A stretch of 64,000 nt of DNA, from assembly GCF_041053055.1 (NCBI RefSeq), contig NZ_CP163443.1:3720001-3784000 (forward strand), read 5' to 3'. This DNA comes from Streptomyces sp. R41 (GTDB lineage: Bacteria > Actinomycetota > Actinomycetes > Streptomycetales > Streptomycetaceae). This document shows positions 18,584 through 27,234 of this stretch, in pieces. The notes below the pieces were generated by a model. The model saw only the letters and a program-made list of their open reading frames with translations. It made no database searches and was not told where the DNA came from. Position 1 is the stretch's first letter; each line of letters begins with the position of its first letter. A program made the translations under genes and the position numbers.

Positions 18584-18841
18584 CTACAACCGGCGCAGGT
18601 TCCGGTCGAGGACGCCCCGCAATCGGTCCACGTCGGCCGGATCCTGGGCTCCGCGCTTGGGCAGTACCAAGAAGATCCTGGTCCGCCGGGTGGTGAGGAC
18701 GACTCCGGCGACCACTCCGCAGCCGACCACGAGGGCCGTCATCGCGGATGCGAAGCCCCTGAGCTCCGAGAAGAACAGCAACAGCAACAGGATCAAGGCC
18801 GGCGGGACGAGCAGGCCCCACCCAGGAGCGGAGGGCGGCAC
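18584..18841 (-). CDS. Small two-helix membrane protein, hypothetical
   Basis: This 85-residue frame starts at GTG 18841 (GAGAGG 5 nt upstream). Two hydrophobic segments (LLVPPALILLLLLFFSEL and MTALVVGCGVVAGVVLT) are followed by a basic tail (RRTRIFLVLPKRG and LRGVLDRNLRRL). Its topology is plausible for a real protein but no family is recognised. It could be an unexpressed frame. Confidence 0.45.
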   Translation of the reverse strand: MPPSAPGWGLLVPPALILLLLLFFSELRGFASAMTALVVGCGVVAGVVLTTRRTRIFLVLPKRGAQDPADVDRLRGVLDRNLRRL

Positions 18842-18947
18842 CCCCGGCCTCTCGCTCCTCAGAAGCAGTTCGACCTCGTACTGGATCGTTGACGAGCCTC
18901 GATGCGGTGAATGCGGCGTTCTCGGCGCATCCTGACCTCGGGAGGTG

Positions 18948-21593
18948 CTACTGGCCGTCCGCCGACGGCAGGTCCTGTTCGGTCCAGATCGTCTTGCCGG
19001 TGGGGGTGTAGCGCGTGCCCCAGTGGTGGGTCATCTGGGCGATGATGAACAGCCCCCGGCCTCCCTCGTCGTCGCTCGCGGCGTGCCGCAGATTGGGCGT
19101 GGTGTGGCCGGTGTCGGAGACTTCGCAGATCAGGGTCCGGTCGCGGATCAGGCGTACCTGGATCGGGCCGCCGACGTAGCGGATGGCGTTGGTGACGAGT
19201 TCGCTGACGATGAGCTCGCTGGCGAACGCCAGGTCGTCCAGCCCCCAGTCGCCGAGCTGCTTGCTGACGGCGGCGCGGATGGTGGCCACCGCCGCCGGGT
19301 CCGGGGGCAGTTCCCACTGGGTGAACTGCTTCCGGTCGAGCAGGTGCGTACGGGCCACGAGCAGCGTCGCGTCCTCGTCCACCGGCCCGGGCAGCAGGCA
19401 GGTCACCGCCCGGTCGCACAGCTCTTCCAGGGACCCTCGGTCGTCGGCGAGGACCTGGGACAGCTGCGCGAGCCCGGCGTCACGGCCGTCGGTCGCCTGG
19501 AGGAGACCGCCCGTGAAGAGGGCGATGAGACTGCCCGGCGGGAGCTCCAGTTCCGTGCTCTGGTAGGGCGGGCCACCGAACCCCAGCGGCGGTCCGGGGG
19601 GCAGCTCCGGATAGTCGACGACGCCCGTGTGCGGTTCGACGACCGCCAGCACCGACTCCCCTGCCCGCGCCAGGCTGCACTTCCCCGAGCCGGGGTCGTA
19701 CACCCCGTACAGACACGTCACGCCCAGGGCCTCGTCGACCTGCGGCCTCAGGTGGCCCGGGCCGTGGCCGGCCCCGCCCTCGTGCGCGGTCTGCTCGACC
19801 AGGTCGCCCAGGCGGGACAGGAGCTCGTCCGGGCTCAGGTCCAGCCGGGCCAGGACGCGCACACCCGTGCGCAGGCGTCCCATGGTGGCCGCGGCGCGCA
19901 GGCCGTGACCGAGTACGTCCCCGACGACCAGGCCGACCCGGGTGCCCGACAGGGGGATGACGTCGTACCAGTCGCCGCCCACCCCGGACCCGCTGTCGGC
20001 GGGCAGATAGCGGCTCGCCGAGTCGACGGCGGCGTGCGGCGGCAGACGGCGCGGAAGAAGGCTCCGCTGGAGTTTGAGGGCCACCGCGTGGCCACGGGTG
20101 ACCACCGGCATCAGCAGGAGACCGAGCAGCAGGGCGCCCAGGCCCAGGACGGTGACCCCGCCGGTCGGTCCGATCAGCGGCAGGTCGACGCTGGTCGCCC
20201 CGTACCCGGGGTCCGCGTAGACGAAGGCGGCGTAGAGAAACAGGCAAAGCATGATCAGCCCGCCCAGCCCGGGCAACACGCCCTTGAAGACAAGGTCCCT
20301 GGTACTCCGATTGAGGATCTTGCGGTGGTACCAGACGCAGGCGAATCCGGTCAGCCCGTAGTGGAACGCGATCGCGAGGCCCACCGAATCGACCGAGTCG
20401 GCCAGCACGTTCCCGCTGAAGGAGGCCAGCAGTACGAGCAAGGCGATCGAGACCGCTCCCATGCCGACGGTCGACCAGGTCGGGGTGAGGAACTTGCGGT
20501 GGACCCGGGCGAACCGGGACGGGAGGGCCTTGTGGACCGCCATGGAGAAGACGGTCCGGGCCAGCGGCAGGATGGTGGTCTGGGTGGAGGCGAGCGCCGA
20601 GGTCAGCACCATCAGGATCAGCAGTCTCGACAGGAAAAGCCCTGTGTCGCTGCTCCCGAAGACGGCCTCGCCCAGACCGGAGAACACATCGTCCGAGTTG
20701 CTGATGTTGCCCAGCCCGACGCCCGAGGAGCCGACTCCGGCGAAGGCCTGCGCCGAGGTGGCCACGAGCGCGTACGTGATCAGGAGCAACACGGTGGACG
20801 TGACCGCGGCGCGCCCGGGGATGCGTGTGCTGTCGACGGTTTCCTCGTTGATCGAGACGGCGGTGTCCCAGCCCCAGTAGATGAAGACTCCCGCCAGGAG
20901 GCCCGAAGTGAGGCCCTTCACCGAGGACACCTCGAAGGGGTTGAACCAGGAGGCGGAGACATGGATCGCCGTCGGGGGAGCGTCGGTATAGGCCCTGACC
21001 ATCGCGGCGACGGCGAGAAGGACCAGCATCCCCACTTCCAGGCACAGCAGCCAGCGCTGGACGGCGGCCGAGAACTGGATGCCGACGTAGCAGACCGTGG
21101 TCATCACGGCGATCCAGACGACGCCCGCCACGGTGGTCCACAGCCGGTCATCCGCCAGTCCGTTCAGGCCCACCAACCGAAAGGTGTAGGTACCGGCGAT
21201 CTCGGCGAGGCTCGCCATGACGATGACGTTCGCGACGATGATGCCCCAGCCGCCCATCCAGCCGGTGCGTGGGCCGAAGGCGCGGGTTGCCCAGGTGAAG
21301 GTGGTTCCGCAGTCGGCGTTGCTCGCGTTGAGCTCCCGGTAGGCGTACGCGATCAGCAGCATCGGCACGAACGACAGCATGATGATGATCGGGGCCTGCA
21401 GGCCGACCGCCGCCACGATGAGGCCCAGCGTTGCGGCGAGGCTGTAGGCCGGGGCGGTGGAGGCCAACCCGATGACCACCGAGGAGAACATGCCCAGGGC
21501 GTCGTTCTTGAGCCCTTTCCGGCCGGCCCCCGTCCCGGGAGCGGGGCGGCCGGCGGACACGGCGCCGCGAAAGTGCCTCACACTTGATTCCAA
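18948..21593 (-). CDS. APC-superfamily amino-acid permease fused to SpoIIE-type PP2C and anti-sigma HATPase domains
   Basis: One uninterrupted frame of 881 residues. Residues about 28-500 are an amino acid permease with about 12-14 membrane helices (GMFSSVVIGLASTAPAYSLA, FTWATRAFGPRTGWMGGWG, FIYWGWDTAVSINEET). A SpoIIE/RsbU-type phosphatase domain starts directly after the last helix (LQRSLLPRRLPP, 508-519; GGDWYD, 539-544; VGDVLGHG, 557-564; last acidic motif DEDATLLVAR). Residues about 760-875 are a GHKL ATPase of the anti-sigma-factor type (N-box ELIVSELVTNAIRY; SDTG; GGRGLFII). The usual TDG motif reads LFTGGLL (694-696), so a metal ligand is changed. The start may be TTG 21593 (GGAGGGGAG upstream) or GTG 21581. 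Inference: a transporter-coupled sensor acting on an anti-sigma/anti-anti-sigma pathway. No such partner gene is adjacent. Confidence 0.9.
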   Translation of the reverse strand: MESSVRHFRGAVSAGRPAPGTGAGRKGLKNDALGMFSSVVIGLASTAPAYSLAATLGLIVAAVGLQAPIIIMLSFVPMLLIAYAYRELNASNADCGTTFTWATRAFGPRTGWMGGWGIIVANVIVMASLAEIAGTYTFRLVGLNGLADDRLWTTVAGVVWIAVMTTVCYVGIQFSAAVQRWLLCLEVGMLVLLAVAAMVRAYTDAPPTAIHVSASWFNPFEVSSVKGLTSGLLAGVFIYWGWDTAVSINEETVDSTRIPGRAAVTSTVLLLITYALVATSAQAFAGVGSSGVGLGNISNSDDVFSGLGEAVFGSSDTGLFLSRLLILMVLTSALASTQTTILPLARTVFSMAVHKALPSRFARVHRKFLTPTWSTVGMGAVSIALLVLLASFSGNVLADSVDSVGLAIAFHYGLTGFACVWYHRKILNRSTRDLVFKGVLPGLGGLIMLCLFLYAAFVYADPGYGATSVDLPLIGPTGGVTVLGLGALLLGLLLMPVVTRGHAVALKLQRSLLPRRLPPHAAVDSASRYLPADSGSGVGGDWYDVIPLSGTRVGLVVGDVLGHGLRAAATMGRLRTGVRVLARLDLSPDELLSRLGDLVEQTAHEGGAGHGPGHLRPQVDEALGVTCLYGVYDPGSGKCSLARAGESVLAVVEPHTGVVDYPELPPGPPLGFGGPPYQSTELELPPGSLIALFTGGLLQATDGRDAGLAQLSQVLADDRGSLEELCDRAVTCLLPGPVDEDATLLVARTHLLDRKQFTQWELPPDPAAVATIRAAVSKQLGDWGLDDLAFASELIVSELVTNAIRYVGGPIQVRLIRDRTLICEVSDTGHTTPNLRHAASDDEGGRGLFIIAQMTHHWGTRYTPTGKTIWTEQDLPSADGQ

Positions 21594-21893
21594 CGCCAGG
21601 CCGCTCCCCTCCGCAACAGCGCAGGGCAGCAGGAAAGCCGCCGGTCACACAAGCGAGCAGCCCGGGTGACGCCGTACGAAGGCCCGTACCGAGCTCAGAC
21701 CAACTCAACCACTGAGTGGACGTCCGAGGAGCCTCTGGCCCCCGCCAGTCGCCTTCCTAAGCCTCCTTAACCGCGGCGATGCCCAGTTTTGGGCATCCTG
21801 CCGTCTCGTCGGCCGGCGACCGATGAGTTCCCGAGCCCGGTGGGGTCTACCTCTGCACAAGCGAAAGCTGCGCACGAGCTCTGTGAGGGGACC
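21594..21893. other. Divergent intergenic region, no gene seen
   Basis: These 300 bp separate the permease fusion (minus) from the second DUF899 gene (plus) and must hold both promoters. I see no ORF with coding character and no clear -10/-35 pair. Confidence 0.5.
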
Positions 21894-22604
21894 ATGACCA
21901 CCCACGCACTACCCCCCGTCGTCGACGCCGCAACTTGGGAGCGCCAGCTCGAGGCACTGCGTGCCCGGGAGAAGGCCGCGACGCGGGAGCTTGACGCCAT
22001 CGCCGCCGAGCGTCGTCGCCTGCCGATGGTCGAGATGCCCGACTACACCCTCGAGGGCGAGGACGGCCCCGTTCGGCTGGCGGACATCTTCGAAGGCAAG
22101 AGGCAACTGATCGTCTACAACCACATGTGGTTCGCCGGCAAGGAATGGCAGTGCCCGGGCTGCACGGGGTTCACTTCGCAGTACACCCGCCTGGAATTCC
22201 TGGACAACTACGATGCGCGATTCGTCATCGTCACCCAGGGCCCGATCAAAGAGGCACTCGCCTACAAGCAGCGGGTCGGCAACCAGATGGCGTGGTACTC
22301 GACTGCCGACAGCTCATTCGGGGCCGACGTCGGCGCACCGCCCGACGGAGGATTCGCGGTCAACGTGTTCCTGCGCGACGGCGACACCGTCTATCGCACC
22401 TGGCACACCAACGGCCGGGGTACCGAACAGCTCAGTCACACCTTCGCGCTGATCGATCTCCTACCGTACGGACGGCAGGAGGAATGGCAGGACTCGCCCG
22501 AGGGCTGGCCTCAGTCGCCCACCTACAGCCGCTGGGCGACGTCCAAGGACATCGCTGCGCTCTATGGCTCGGGCTCCGGCGGCGGCGGCGGCGGCGGCGG
22601 CTGA
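21894..22604 (+). CDS. DUF899 family thioredoxin-fold protein (second copy)
   Basis: This 236-residue protein has the family pattern PPVVDAATWERQLEALRARE, RRRLPMVEMPDYTLEG, LIVYNHMWFAGKEWQCPGCTG (CxxC), FVIVTQGPIKEALAYKQRVG and VNVFLRDGDTVYRTWHTNGRG. It is clearly divergent from the copy at 16788, so the two are not a recent duplication. ATG 21894 is preceded by GAGGGG. It ends in GSGSG followed by a Gly tract made of repeated GGC codons, a low-complexity tail that may vary in length. A terminator follows. Confidence 0.88.
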   Translation: MTTHALPPVVDAATWERQLEALRAREKAATRELDAIAAERRRLPMVEMPDYTLEGEDGPVRLADIFEGKRQLIVYNHMWFAGKEWQCPGCTGFTSQYTRLEFLDNYDARFVIVTQGPIKEALAYKQRVGNQMAWYSTADSSFGADVGAPPDGGFAVNVFLRDGDTVYRTWHTNGRGTEQLSHTFALIDLLPYGRQEEWQDSPEGWPQSPTYSRWATSKDIAALYGSGSGGGGGGGG

Positions 22605-22626
22605 CCTGATCACGGACTCCATGCCG

Positions 22627-22662
22627 GTAGAGCCCCCTCCCAATCGGGAAGGGGGCTCTACC
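22627..22662 (+). terminator. Terminator after the second DUF899 gene
   Basis: The hairpin has arms GTAGAGCCCCCTCC and GGAAGGGGGCTCTAC (one bulged A) and begins 22 bp past the stop. Confidence 0.8.
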
Positions 22663-22697
22663 GATCAGACAACCGCCCACAAGACTGGAACGGCGCC

Positions 22698-22802
22698 TCA
22701 GTGCGCGTGACCACTCGAAGCCGGAGCCGGCGCCGCGTTCTTGACCGTCAGCGGCAGCAGCTTCTTGCCGGTCGGGCCGATTTGGATGTGGGTGTCCATC
22801 TG
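22698..22802 (-). repeat. att-like repeat, left copy: displaced native 3' end of the radical SAM gene
   Basis: Read on the minus strand this encodes QMDTHIQIGPTGKKLLPLTV then KNAAPAPASSGHAH and a stop. It is the C-terminus of a TIGR03960 protein with no gene in front of it. The 105 bp match 29442-29546 at about 93 positions, with a 32-bp exact stretch at 22753-22784. The serine integrase begins 45 bp away. I read it as attL: the chromosomal gene end pushed aside by integration. Confidence 0.85.
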
Positions 22803-22846
22803 GGGCCATATACCAACTTGCCTAAATCCGCGCTACGTTGCCCGAC

Positions 22847-24466
22847 ATGGGTAAACGCACCAGGACGCGAGTCGCAGCAGAGCAGAGGCAGTACTCCGTT
22901 GAGGCCGAGTGGACAGCTGCGGATCTTGCTCTCTTGAGAGATCTGAAGAAGGCAGAGTCCCTGTTGCCAGACGACGCGCCCCGGGCCTTGTTATCCGTGC
23001 GGCTGTCCGTCCTCACCGACGAGACGACATCGCCAGCCCGCCAGGAACTTGATCTACGCATACTCGCCAGGGAGCGCGGCTACCGTGTAGCCGGCGTCGC
23101 CAGCGACCTCAACGTGTCGGCGACCAAGGTCCCGCCGTGGAAGCGCAAAGAGCTAGGAGACTGGCTCAACAACCGGGTGCCTGAGTTCGACGTCCTGCTC
23201 TTCTGGAAGCTGGACCGCTTCGTACGACGCCTGTCCGACCTCAGCACCATGATCGACTGGTGCCTGAAGTACGGGAAGAACCTGGTCTCAAAGAACGACT
23301 CCATCGATCTCACCACCACGGCGGGGAAGATCATGGTCACGATCATCGGTGGCATCGCCGAGATCGAAGCGGCCAACACGAGTACGCGCGTCGCGAGTCT
23401 CTGGGACTACACCAAGACACAAGGCGAGTGGCTCGTCGGCAAGCCCGCATACGGCTATGAGACGGCGGACGATGAGGCCGGCAGGGTCGTCCTCGTCATC
23501 AACAAGGACGCGAGCCGAGCGCTGCGCTGGTGCCGCGACGCCGCGTTGAGGGAGAAACCCGCTTCCGCCCGCCGCATGGCGAAGGTTCTCGTCCGTGCAG
23601 GACTTTGCGGACCAGGACTCACGACGTCAACGATGATCCGTCGGCTCAGGAACCCAGCGCTCATGGGTTACCGCGTAGAAGAGGACAAGAACGGGGGCGT
23701 GCGCCGCTCAAAGATCGTGCTGGGCGGCAACGCCAAGCCGATCCGCGTAGCCGATCCGATCTTCAACGAGGACGAGTTCAAGAGCCTTCAGGACGCATTG
23801 GACCGACGCGGGAAGAACCAACCCGCCCGCAGTCCGCTGGGAGCGACGAGGTTCCTCGGCGTCCTGATCTGCGACGACTGCGATGCGCACATGACAGTGC
23901 AGAGAAACCGAGTCAAGGAACGCGACTACGCATACCTGCGGTGTGGCAAATGCAAGGCCGGAGGCCACGGCGCGCCCAACCCTCATGAGATCTACAGCAA
24001 GTTCGTCGAGGACGTCCTGAAGGTTCTGGGGGACGAGCCAGTCATGACACGCGAGTACCGGCAGGGGGCCGAGGCCCGCAAGGATCAGCAGCGCCTCGAA
24101 CAATCCATCAGCTACTACATGACAGGACTTGAGCCCGGAGGCCGCTTCACGAAGACCCGGTTCACCAAGGACCAGGCCGAGAAGACGCTGGACGACTTGA
24201 TCAAACAGTTGGAGGCGATGGACCCCGAGTCCACCCAGGACCGATGGGTGGCCGTGCACGACGGCAAGTCGTTCCGCGAGCGCTGGGAGGAAGGCGGCAT
24301 GGAAGCGATGGCCGACGATCTGCTTCGGGTCGGCGTGAAGTGCAAGATCAAACGGACCAAGGTGAAGGGCGTCCGTGCTCCGCACATCCACATGAAGCTC
24401 ATGATCCCCAAGGACGTGCGGGACCGGCTGATACTAAAGGAGGACGACTTCGCGGAAGCCTTCTGA
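22847..24466 (+). CDS. Large serine recombinase (integrase)
   Basis: This site-specific recombinase of the phage-integrase (large serine) type has 539 residues from ATG 22847. A TTG 9 bp upstream is also in frame. The resolvase domain carries the catalytic Ser in VRLSVLTDETTSPARQ (about residue 54), the FWKLDRFVRRLSDL motif and AGKIMVTIIGGIAEIE. The recombinase domain (GKPAYGYE) and a zinc ribbon (CDDCDAHMT … CGKCKAGG) follow, then a helical C-terminal part. It lacks a clear ribosome-binding site. It lies 45 bp inside the left att-like copy and points into the element, as expected for the element's own integrase. Confidence 0.93.
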   Translation: MGKRTRTRVAAEQRQYSVEAEWTAADLALLRDLKKAESLLPDDAPRALLSVRLSVLTDETTSPARQELDLRILARERGYRVAGVASDLNVSATKVPPWKRKELGDWLNNRVPEFDVLLFWKLDRFVRRLSDLSTMIDWCLKYGKNLVSKNDSIDLTTTAGKIMVTIIGGIAEIEAANTSTRVASLWDYTKTQGEWLVGKPAYGYETADDEAGRVVLVINKDASRALRWCRDAALREKPASARRMAKVLVRAGLCGPGLTTSTMIRRLRNPALMGYRVEEDKNGGVRRSKIVLGGNAKPIRVADPIFNEDEFKSLQDALDRRGKNQPARSPLGATRFLGVLICDDCDAHMTVQRNRVKERDYAYLRCGKCKAGGHGAPNPHEIYSKFVEDVLKVLGDEPVMTREYRQGAEARKDQQRLEQSISYYMTGLEPGGRFTKTRFTKDQAEKTLDDLIKQLEAMDPESTQDRWVAVHDGKSFRERWEEGGMEAMADDLLRVGVKCKIKRTKVKGVRAPHIHMKLMIPKDVRDRLILKEDDFAEAF

Positions 24467-24799
24467 GATGGTCCTGCCGACAGGTAGAGCCGCCCCTCTC
24501 CCTTGGTGACGGGGACGGAAACGAACTAGAGCTCCTCGCCTGGCTTGATCCCGTGATCATTGGAGTAGGGAAGCCCGGTGAGCGGCATCACCAGGGCATC
24601 ACACGTAGGAAGTCATGGCGAATCCTCCACAGAGCTCGCCGAAGCTCCAATCACATGCCGTCAATCTCCATCGCCATCCTCACCCTGAAGCGGCAACGCT
24701 GAAAAATCTCTTTGCCGCAGACACCCTTGTCCGTCTTTTTCTGGAAGTCGTCCGAAAATGGGCTCGTTTAACATTCGATCAGTTTTCTAATTGCCCACT
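24467..24799. other. Intergenic region with a low-GC stretch
   Basis: 333 bp between the convergent integrase and caspase/WD40 genes. No coding frame is convincing. Bases about 24700-24830 are clearly AT-richer than the surroundings, including the very end of the WD40 gene, which fits foreign origin. Confidence 0.5.
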
Positions 24800-26662
24800 T
24801 CATTGCTTCGAAAGATCCCATAAACGTACGGTCGAATCCTCACAAGCCGTCGCGAGGAGACTCCCGTCTGGGCTGAACGTCACTGCGTTGACGCCCTTTG
24901 AGTGGCTGTTGAAAATGCGGACTTGGGTTCCGTCGACCGGGTTCCACAACCGGATCGTGTCGTCGCTACCTGAGCTGGCGAGCAGTTGTCCATCGCGCCT
25001 GAAAGCAACGTCGTTAACCCACCATGTATGGCCCACAAGGGTGATCAGCAAGGAACCTGTGTCGGGATCCCGCAGCTGCACTGTCTTGTCACTGCCCGCA
25101 GTGGCAAGAAGTTTTCCGTCTGGACTGAATGCCAGTGCACGGATTCCCGCGTGATCGGTCACCGTATGGAGTTGGACGCCTGTCAACGCGTCCCACACTG
25201 TCACAGCGCCCCCTCCGGAATGGGCCAGAGTTTTGCCGTCCCAGCTAAAGGTCACCCTGGATCTGCTCGTCATGGTTTCCCAGGCCGCCTTGAACGAACC
25301 CACCTTTCGGTCGGTGTGGCCGGCCAGCACCCGCAGTTGGGTTCCAGTGGACGGGTTCCAGAGCCGAACCGTCTTGTCGCCACCCACACTGGCGAGCAAC
25401 TGCCCGTCCGGGCTGAACGCCACGTCGTAGACGCAGCCACCCATCCCTGCACGTCCCGTGTGCCCGGTCAACACGCGCAGTTGGGCACCGGTGGACGGGT
25501 TCCAGAGCCGAACCGTCTTGTCGTCGCCGGCAGTAGCGAGCAGCTTTCCGTCCGGGCTGAACGCCACCCCATTGACCCATCCCGTCACCTTTCCCATCCC
25601 TGTATGGCCACTCAGCATACGAAGCGGAATGCAGGCCACTGGATCCCATAGGTACACCGCCTTGTCGTCTCCCGTGCTGGCGAGCATCGTCCCGTCCGCG
25701 CTGAACGCCACGCTGATAACCGCTCCCGCGTGGGCGAGCAAGTTGTAGAAGAACGATGCGGCAGCCGTGGTATCCGGCGTGGGGGGTACACCTGCACCAA
25801 GCTCCGACGGGGCACGACCAGAAGGCCGTGCCGCGGTGAGCGGCTCCTCTTGTGAAGCCGCCTTGGTCGCCGCCGTGCTGGGTGCCGATCCAGGCTCCGG
25901 CATCGCCGCGCGAAAGTTGGCATGCCTGGCGATCATCAGGCTTCCCTCACCGCCGAGCAGCCACCGTTTGGGGGTCTGTCTGGCACCACTCGCCACTATG
26001 TGGTCGTTCACATAGAGGTAGAGGTCCTCGACGGACACCCAGCCATCCCGGTCGAGGTCGGCGTCGCCGGTGCGCAGGCCACCCACGATCGCAGACGTGA
26101 AAGCGGAGATCTGCTCCTGCCCCGTCTCCGCGAAGTGGTCGCCTTCCCAGGCGTATTGCAGCGCGTTGGTCGCGGTGATGACGGCAGTCCCGGTGCCGGC
26201 CAATCGCTCGCGGAGGTTGACCGACAGGTCTCCCTTCGCGCGCGGGTCGAAGGCCCCGCTGTAGCAGCAGTCGAGCAGGACGACGATGTTGCGGGCGACA
26301 CACCGGTTGAGCTGGCTGCTGAGAAAGGCCGCCGAGACGGCACTCGATTCCAGCACGTCCGGGTCGTGCTCGGTGTCTGTACCAGCGAAGTGCAGTTGGC
26401 CGTCATCATCCTTGATGCCGTGGCAGGAGAAGTAGACGAGCAACTGATCGTCCGTCCGGCGGCGAATGAGGAAGTCCTGCACCTTACGGCGGATGATGTG
26501 CGCGGGCTGGTCCACGACCGTGCGGACCGCGTAGCCGCCGATATCCGCCACGGACAGGACCTCCGCGAGCAACTGGACGTCCCGTCCGGGCGCGCTGAGC
26601 TGGTTAAGCTGGGGATCGGCATATTTTGAAGTGGCGACAAGCAGCGCCTCACGCACCGCCAT
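24800..26662 (-). CDS. Caspase-like protease (peptidase C14) with C-terminal WD40 propeller
   Basis: A 620-residue predicted effector. The N-terminal metacaspase-type domain (about 1-240) has the catalytic His in LLVYFSCHG (His 81) and the catalytic Cys in VVLLDCCYSGAF (Cys 133). A Ser/Pro/Thr-rich linker (about 255-310) leads to about seven WD40 blades (for example VNGVAFSPDGKLLATAGDDK, ending TVRLWDLSKQ). One blade (FKAAWETMTSRSRVTFSWDG) is degenerate. Such caspase-WD40 proteins with EACC1 partners are predicted conflict/programmed-death systems of filamentous actinobacteria. Protease target and trigger are unknown; the propeller probably senses or scaffolds. The start ATG 26662 overlaps the end of the EACC1 gene, implying coupled translation. 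Confidence 0.9.
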   Translation of the reverse strand: MAVREALLVATSKYADPQLNQLSAPGRDVQLLAEVLSVADIGGYAVRTVVDQPAHIIRRKVQDFLIRRRTDDQLLVYFSCHGIKDDDGQLHFAGTDTEHDPDVLESSAVSAAFLSSQLNRCVARNIVVLLDCCYSGAFDPRAKGDLSVNLRERLAGTGTAVITATNALQYAWEGDHFAETGQEQISAFTSAIVGGLRTGDADLDRDGWVSVEDLYLYVNDHIVASGARQTPKRWLLGGEGSLMIARHANFRAAMPEPGSAPSTAATKAASQEEPLTAARPSGRAPSELGAGVPPTPDTTAAASFFYNLLAHAGAVISVAFSADGTMLASTGDDKAVYLWDPVACIPLRMLSGHTGMGKVTGWVNGVAFSPDGKLLATAGDDKTVRLWNPSTGAQLRVLTGHTGRAGMGGCVYDVAFSPDGQLLASVGGDKTVRLWNPSTGTQLRVLAGHTDRKVGSFKAAWETMTSRSRVTFSWDGKTLAHSGGGAVTVWDALTGVQLHTVTDHAGIRALAFSPDGKLLATAGSDKTVQLRDPDTGSLLITLVGHTWWVNDVAFRRDGQLLASSGSDDTIRLWNPVDGTQVRIFNSHSKGVNAVTFSPDGSLLATACEDSTVRLWDLSKQ

Positions 26663-27053
26663 CAGGCACACCCCCGTCGTCTGCTGCGGCAGCCCTGCGT
26701 CGGAAGTCCTCTATCAGTTCCCGCTGTTCGTGTTCGGACAGACCAGACGCAGTCAATGATCGCCCATCTTCGACGATTTCCACGCTCCGGCCGGATGCCC
26801 GGGCCGACCACGCCTGGATAGCGGAGACCACCGCCTGTAGCGCGTGCGGTGCCAGTGTCACCAGCATCGCGCCCACCACGATGCCGTCCCCCGCCTTGGC
26901 TCCGGCAGGCAGGCTCCCGTCCCGGTGGAGCCGCACCTCCTCCACACCTTGCCGCAGCAGCAGCCTGCGCAGCTGTGCTGCATCCTCAGTCCGCTCCAGA
27001 TCATCTGATTCGCGACCCGTACGGACAATCACTTCAATATGCATGTATGCCAT
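26649..27053 (-). CDS. EACC1-type (effector-associated constant component 1) small protein
   Basis: This 134-residue protein has the family pattern: an N-terminal strand with acidic residues (HIEVIVRTGRESDDLERT), LRRLLLRQGVEEVRLHRDG, a Gly-rich GDGIVVGAMLVTLAPHALQA, then VVSAIQAWSARASGRSVEIV followed by EDGRSLTASGLSEHEQRELI. EACC1 proteins are the constant partner of variable effectors in predicted NTP-dependent or caspase-type conflict systems; their biochemical role is not established. The 3' end overlaps the caspase/WD40 start by 14 bp. The start codon could also be the ATG three codons in. Confidence 0.8.
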   Translation of the reverse strand: MAYMHIEVIVRTGRESDDLERTEDAAQLRRLLLRQGVEEVRLHRDGSLPAGAKAGDGIVVGAMLVTLAPHALQAVVSAIQAWSARASGRSVEIVEDGRSLTASGLSEHEQRELIEDFRRRAAAADDGGVPDGGA

Positions 27054-27234
27054 GGCACCCCCACCGGGATGCTAGCGACGACTGACCGCACCTGGCATGG
27101 AGTTCACCGCAATTCTCCGCAGGCAGGCCCGGCGCACGGTTGCCACGATCACGGCTGCGGCGGCCCAGCGGCTCCCTGACTGCCACCACTGTCGAGCAGG
27201 CGTCGTCGTGAGTTGGATCCTAACTACCCAGTGG

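Noticed and set aside
18948..21593. The APC-PP2C fusion as a frameshift or misassembly artefact
   Set aside because: The frame is continuous across the junction with no stop or compositional break, and the PP2C start motif follows the last helix cleanly. Kept as real, though only the single sequence is available.
22570..22601. Gly-tract (GGC repeat) at the end of the second DUF899 protein as a functional domain
   Set aside because: It is a simple trinucleotide run prone to slippage or sequencing error; nothing indicates a role.
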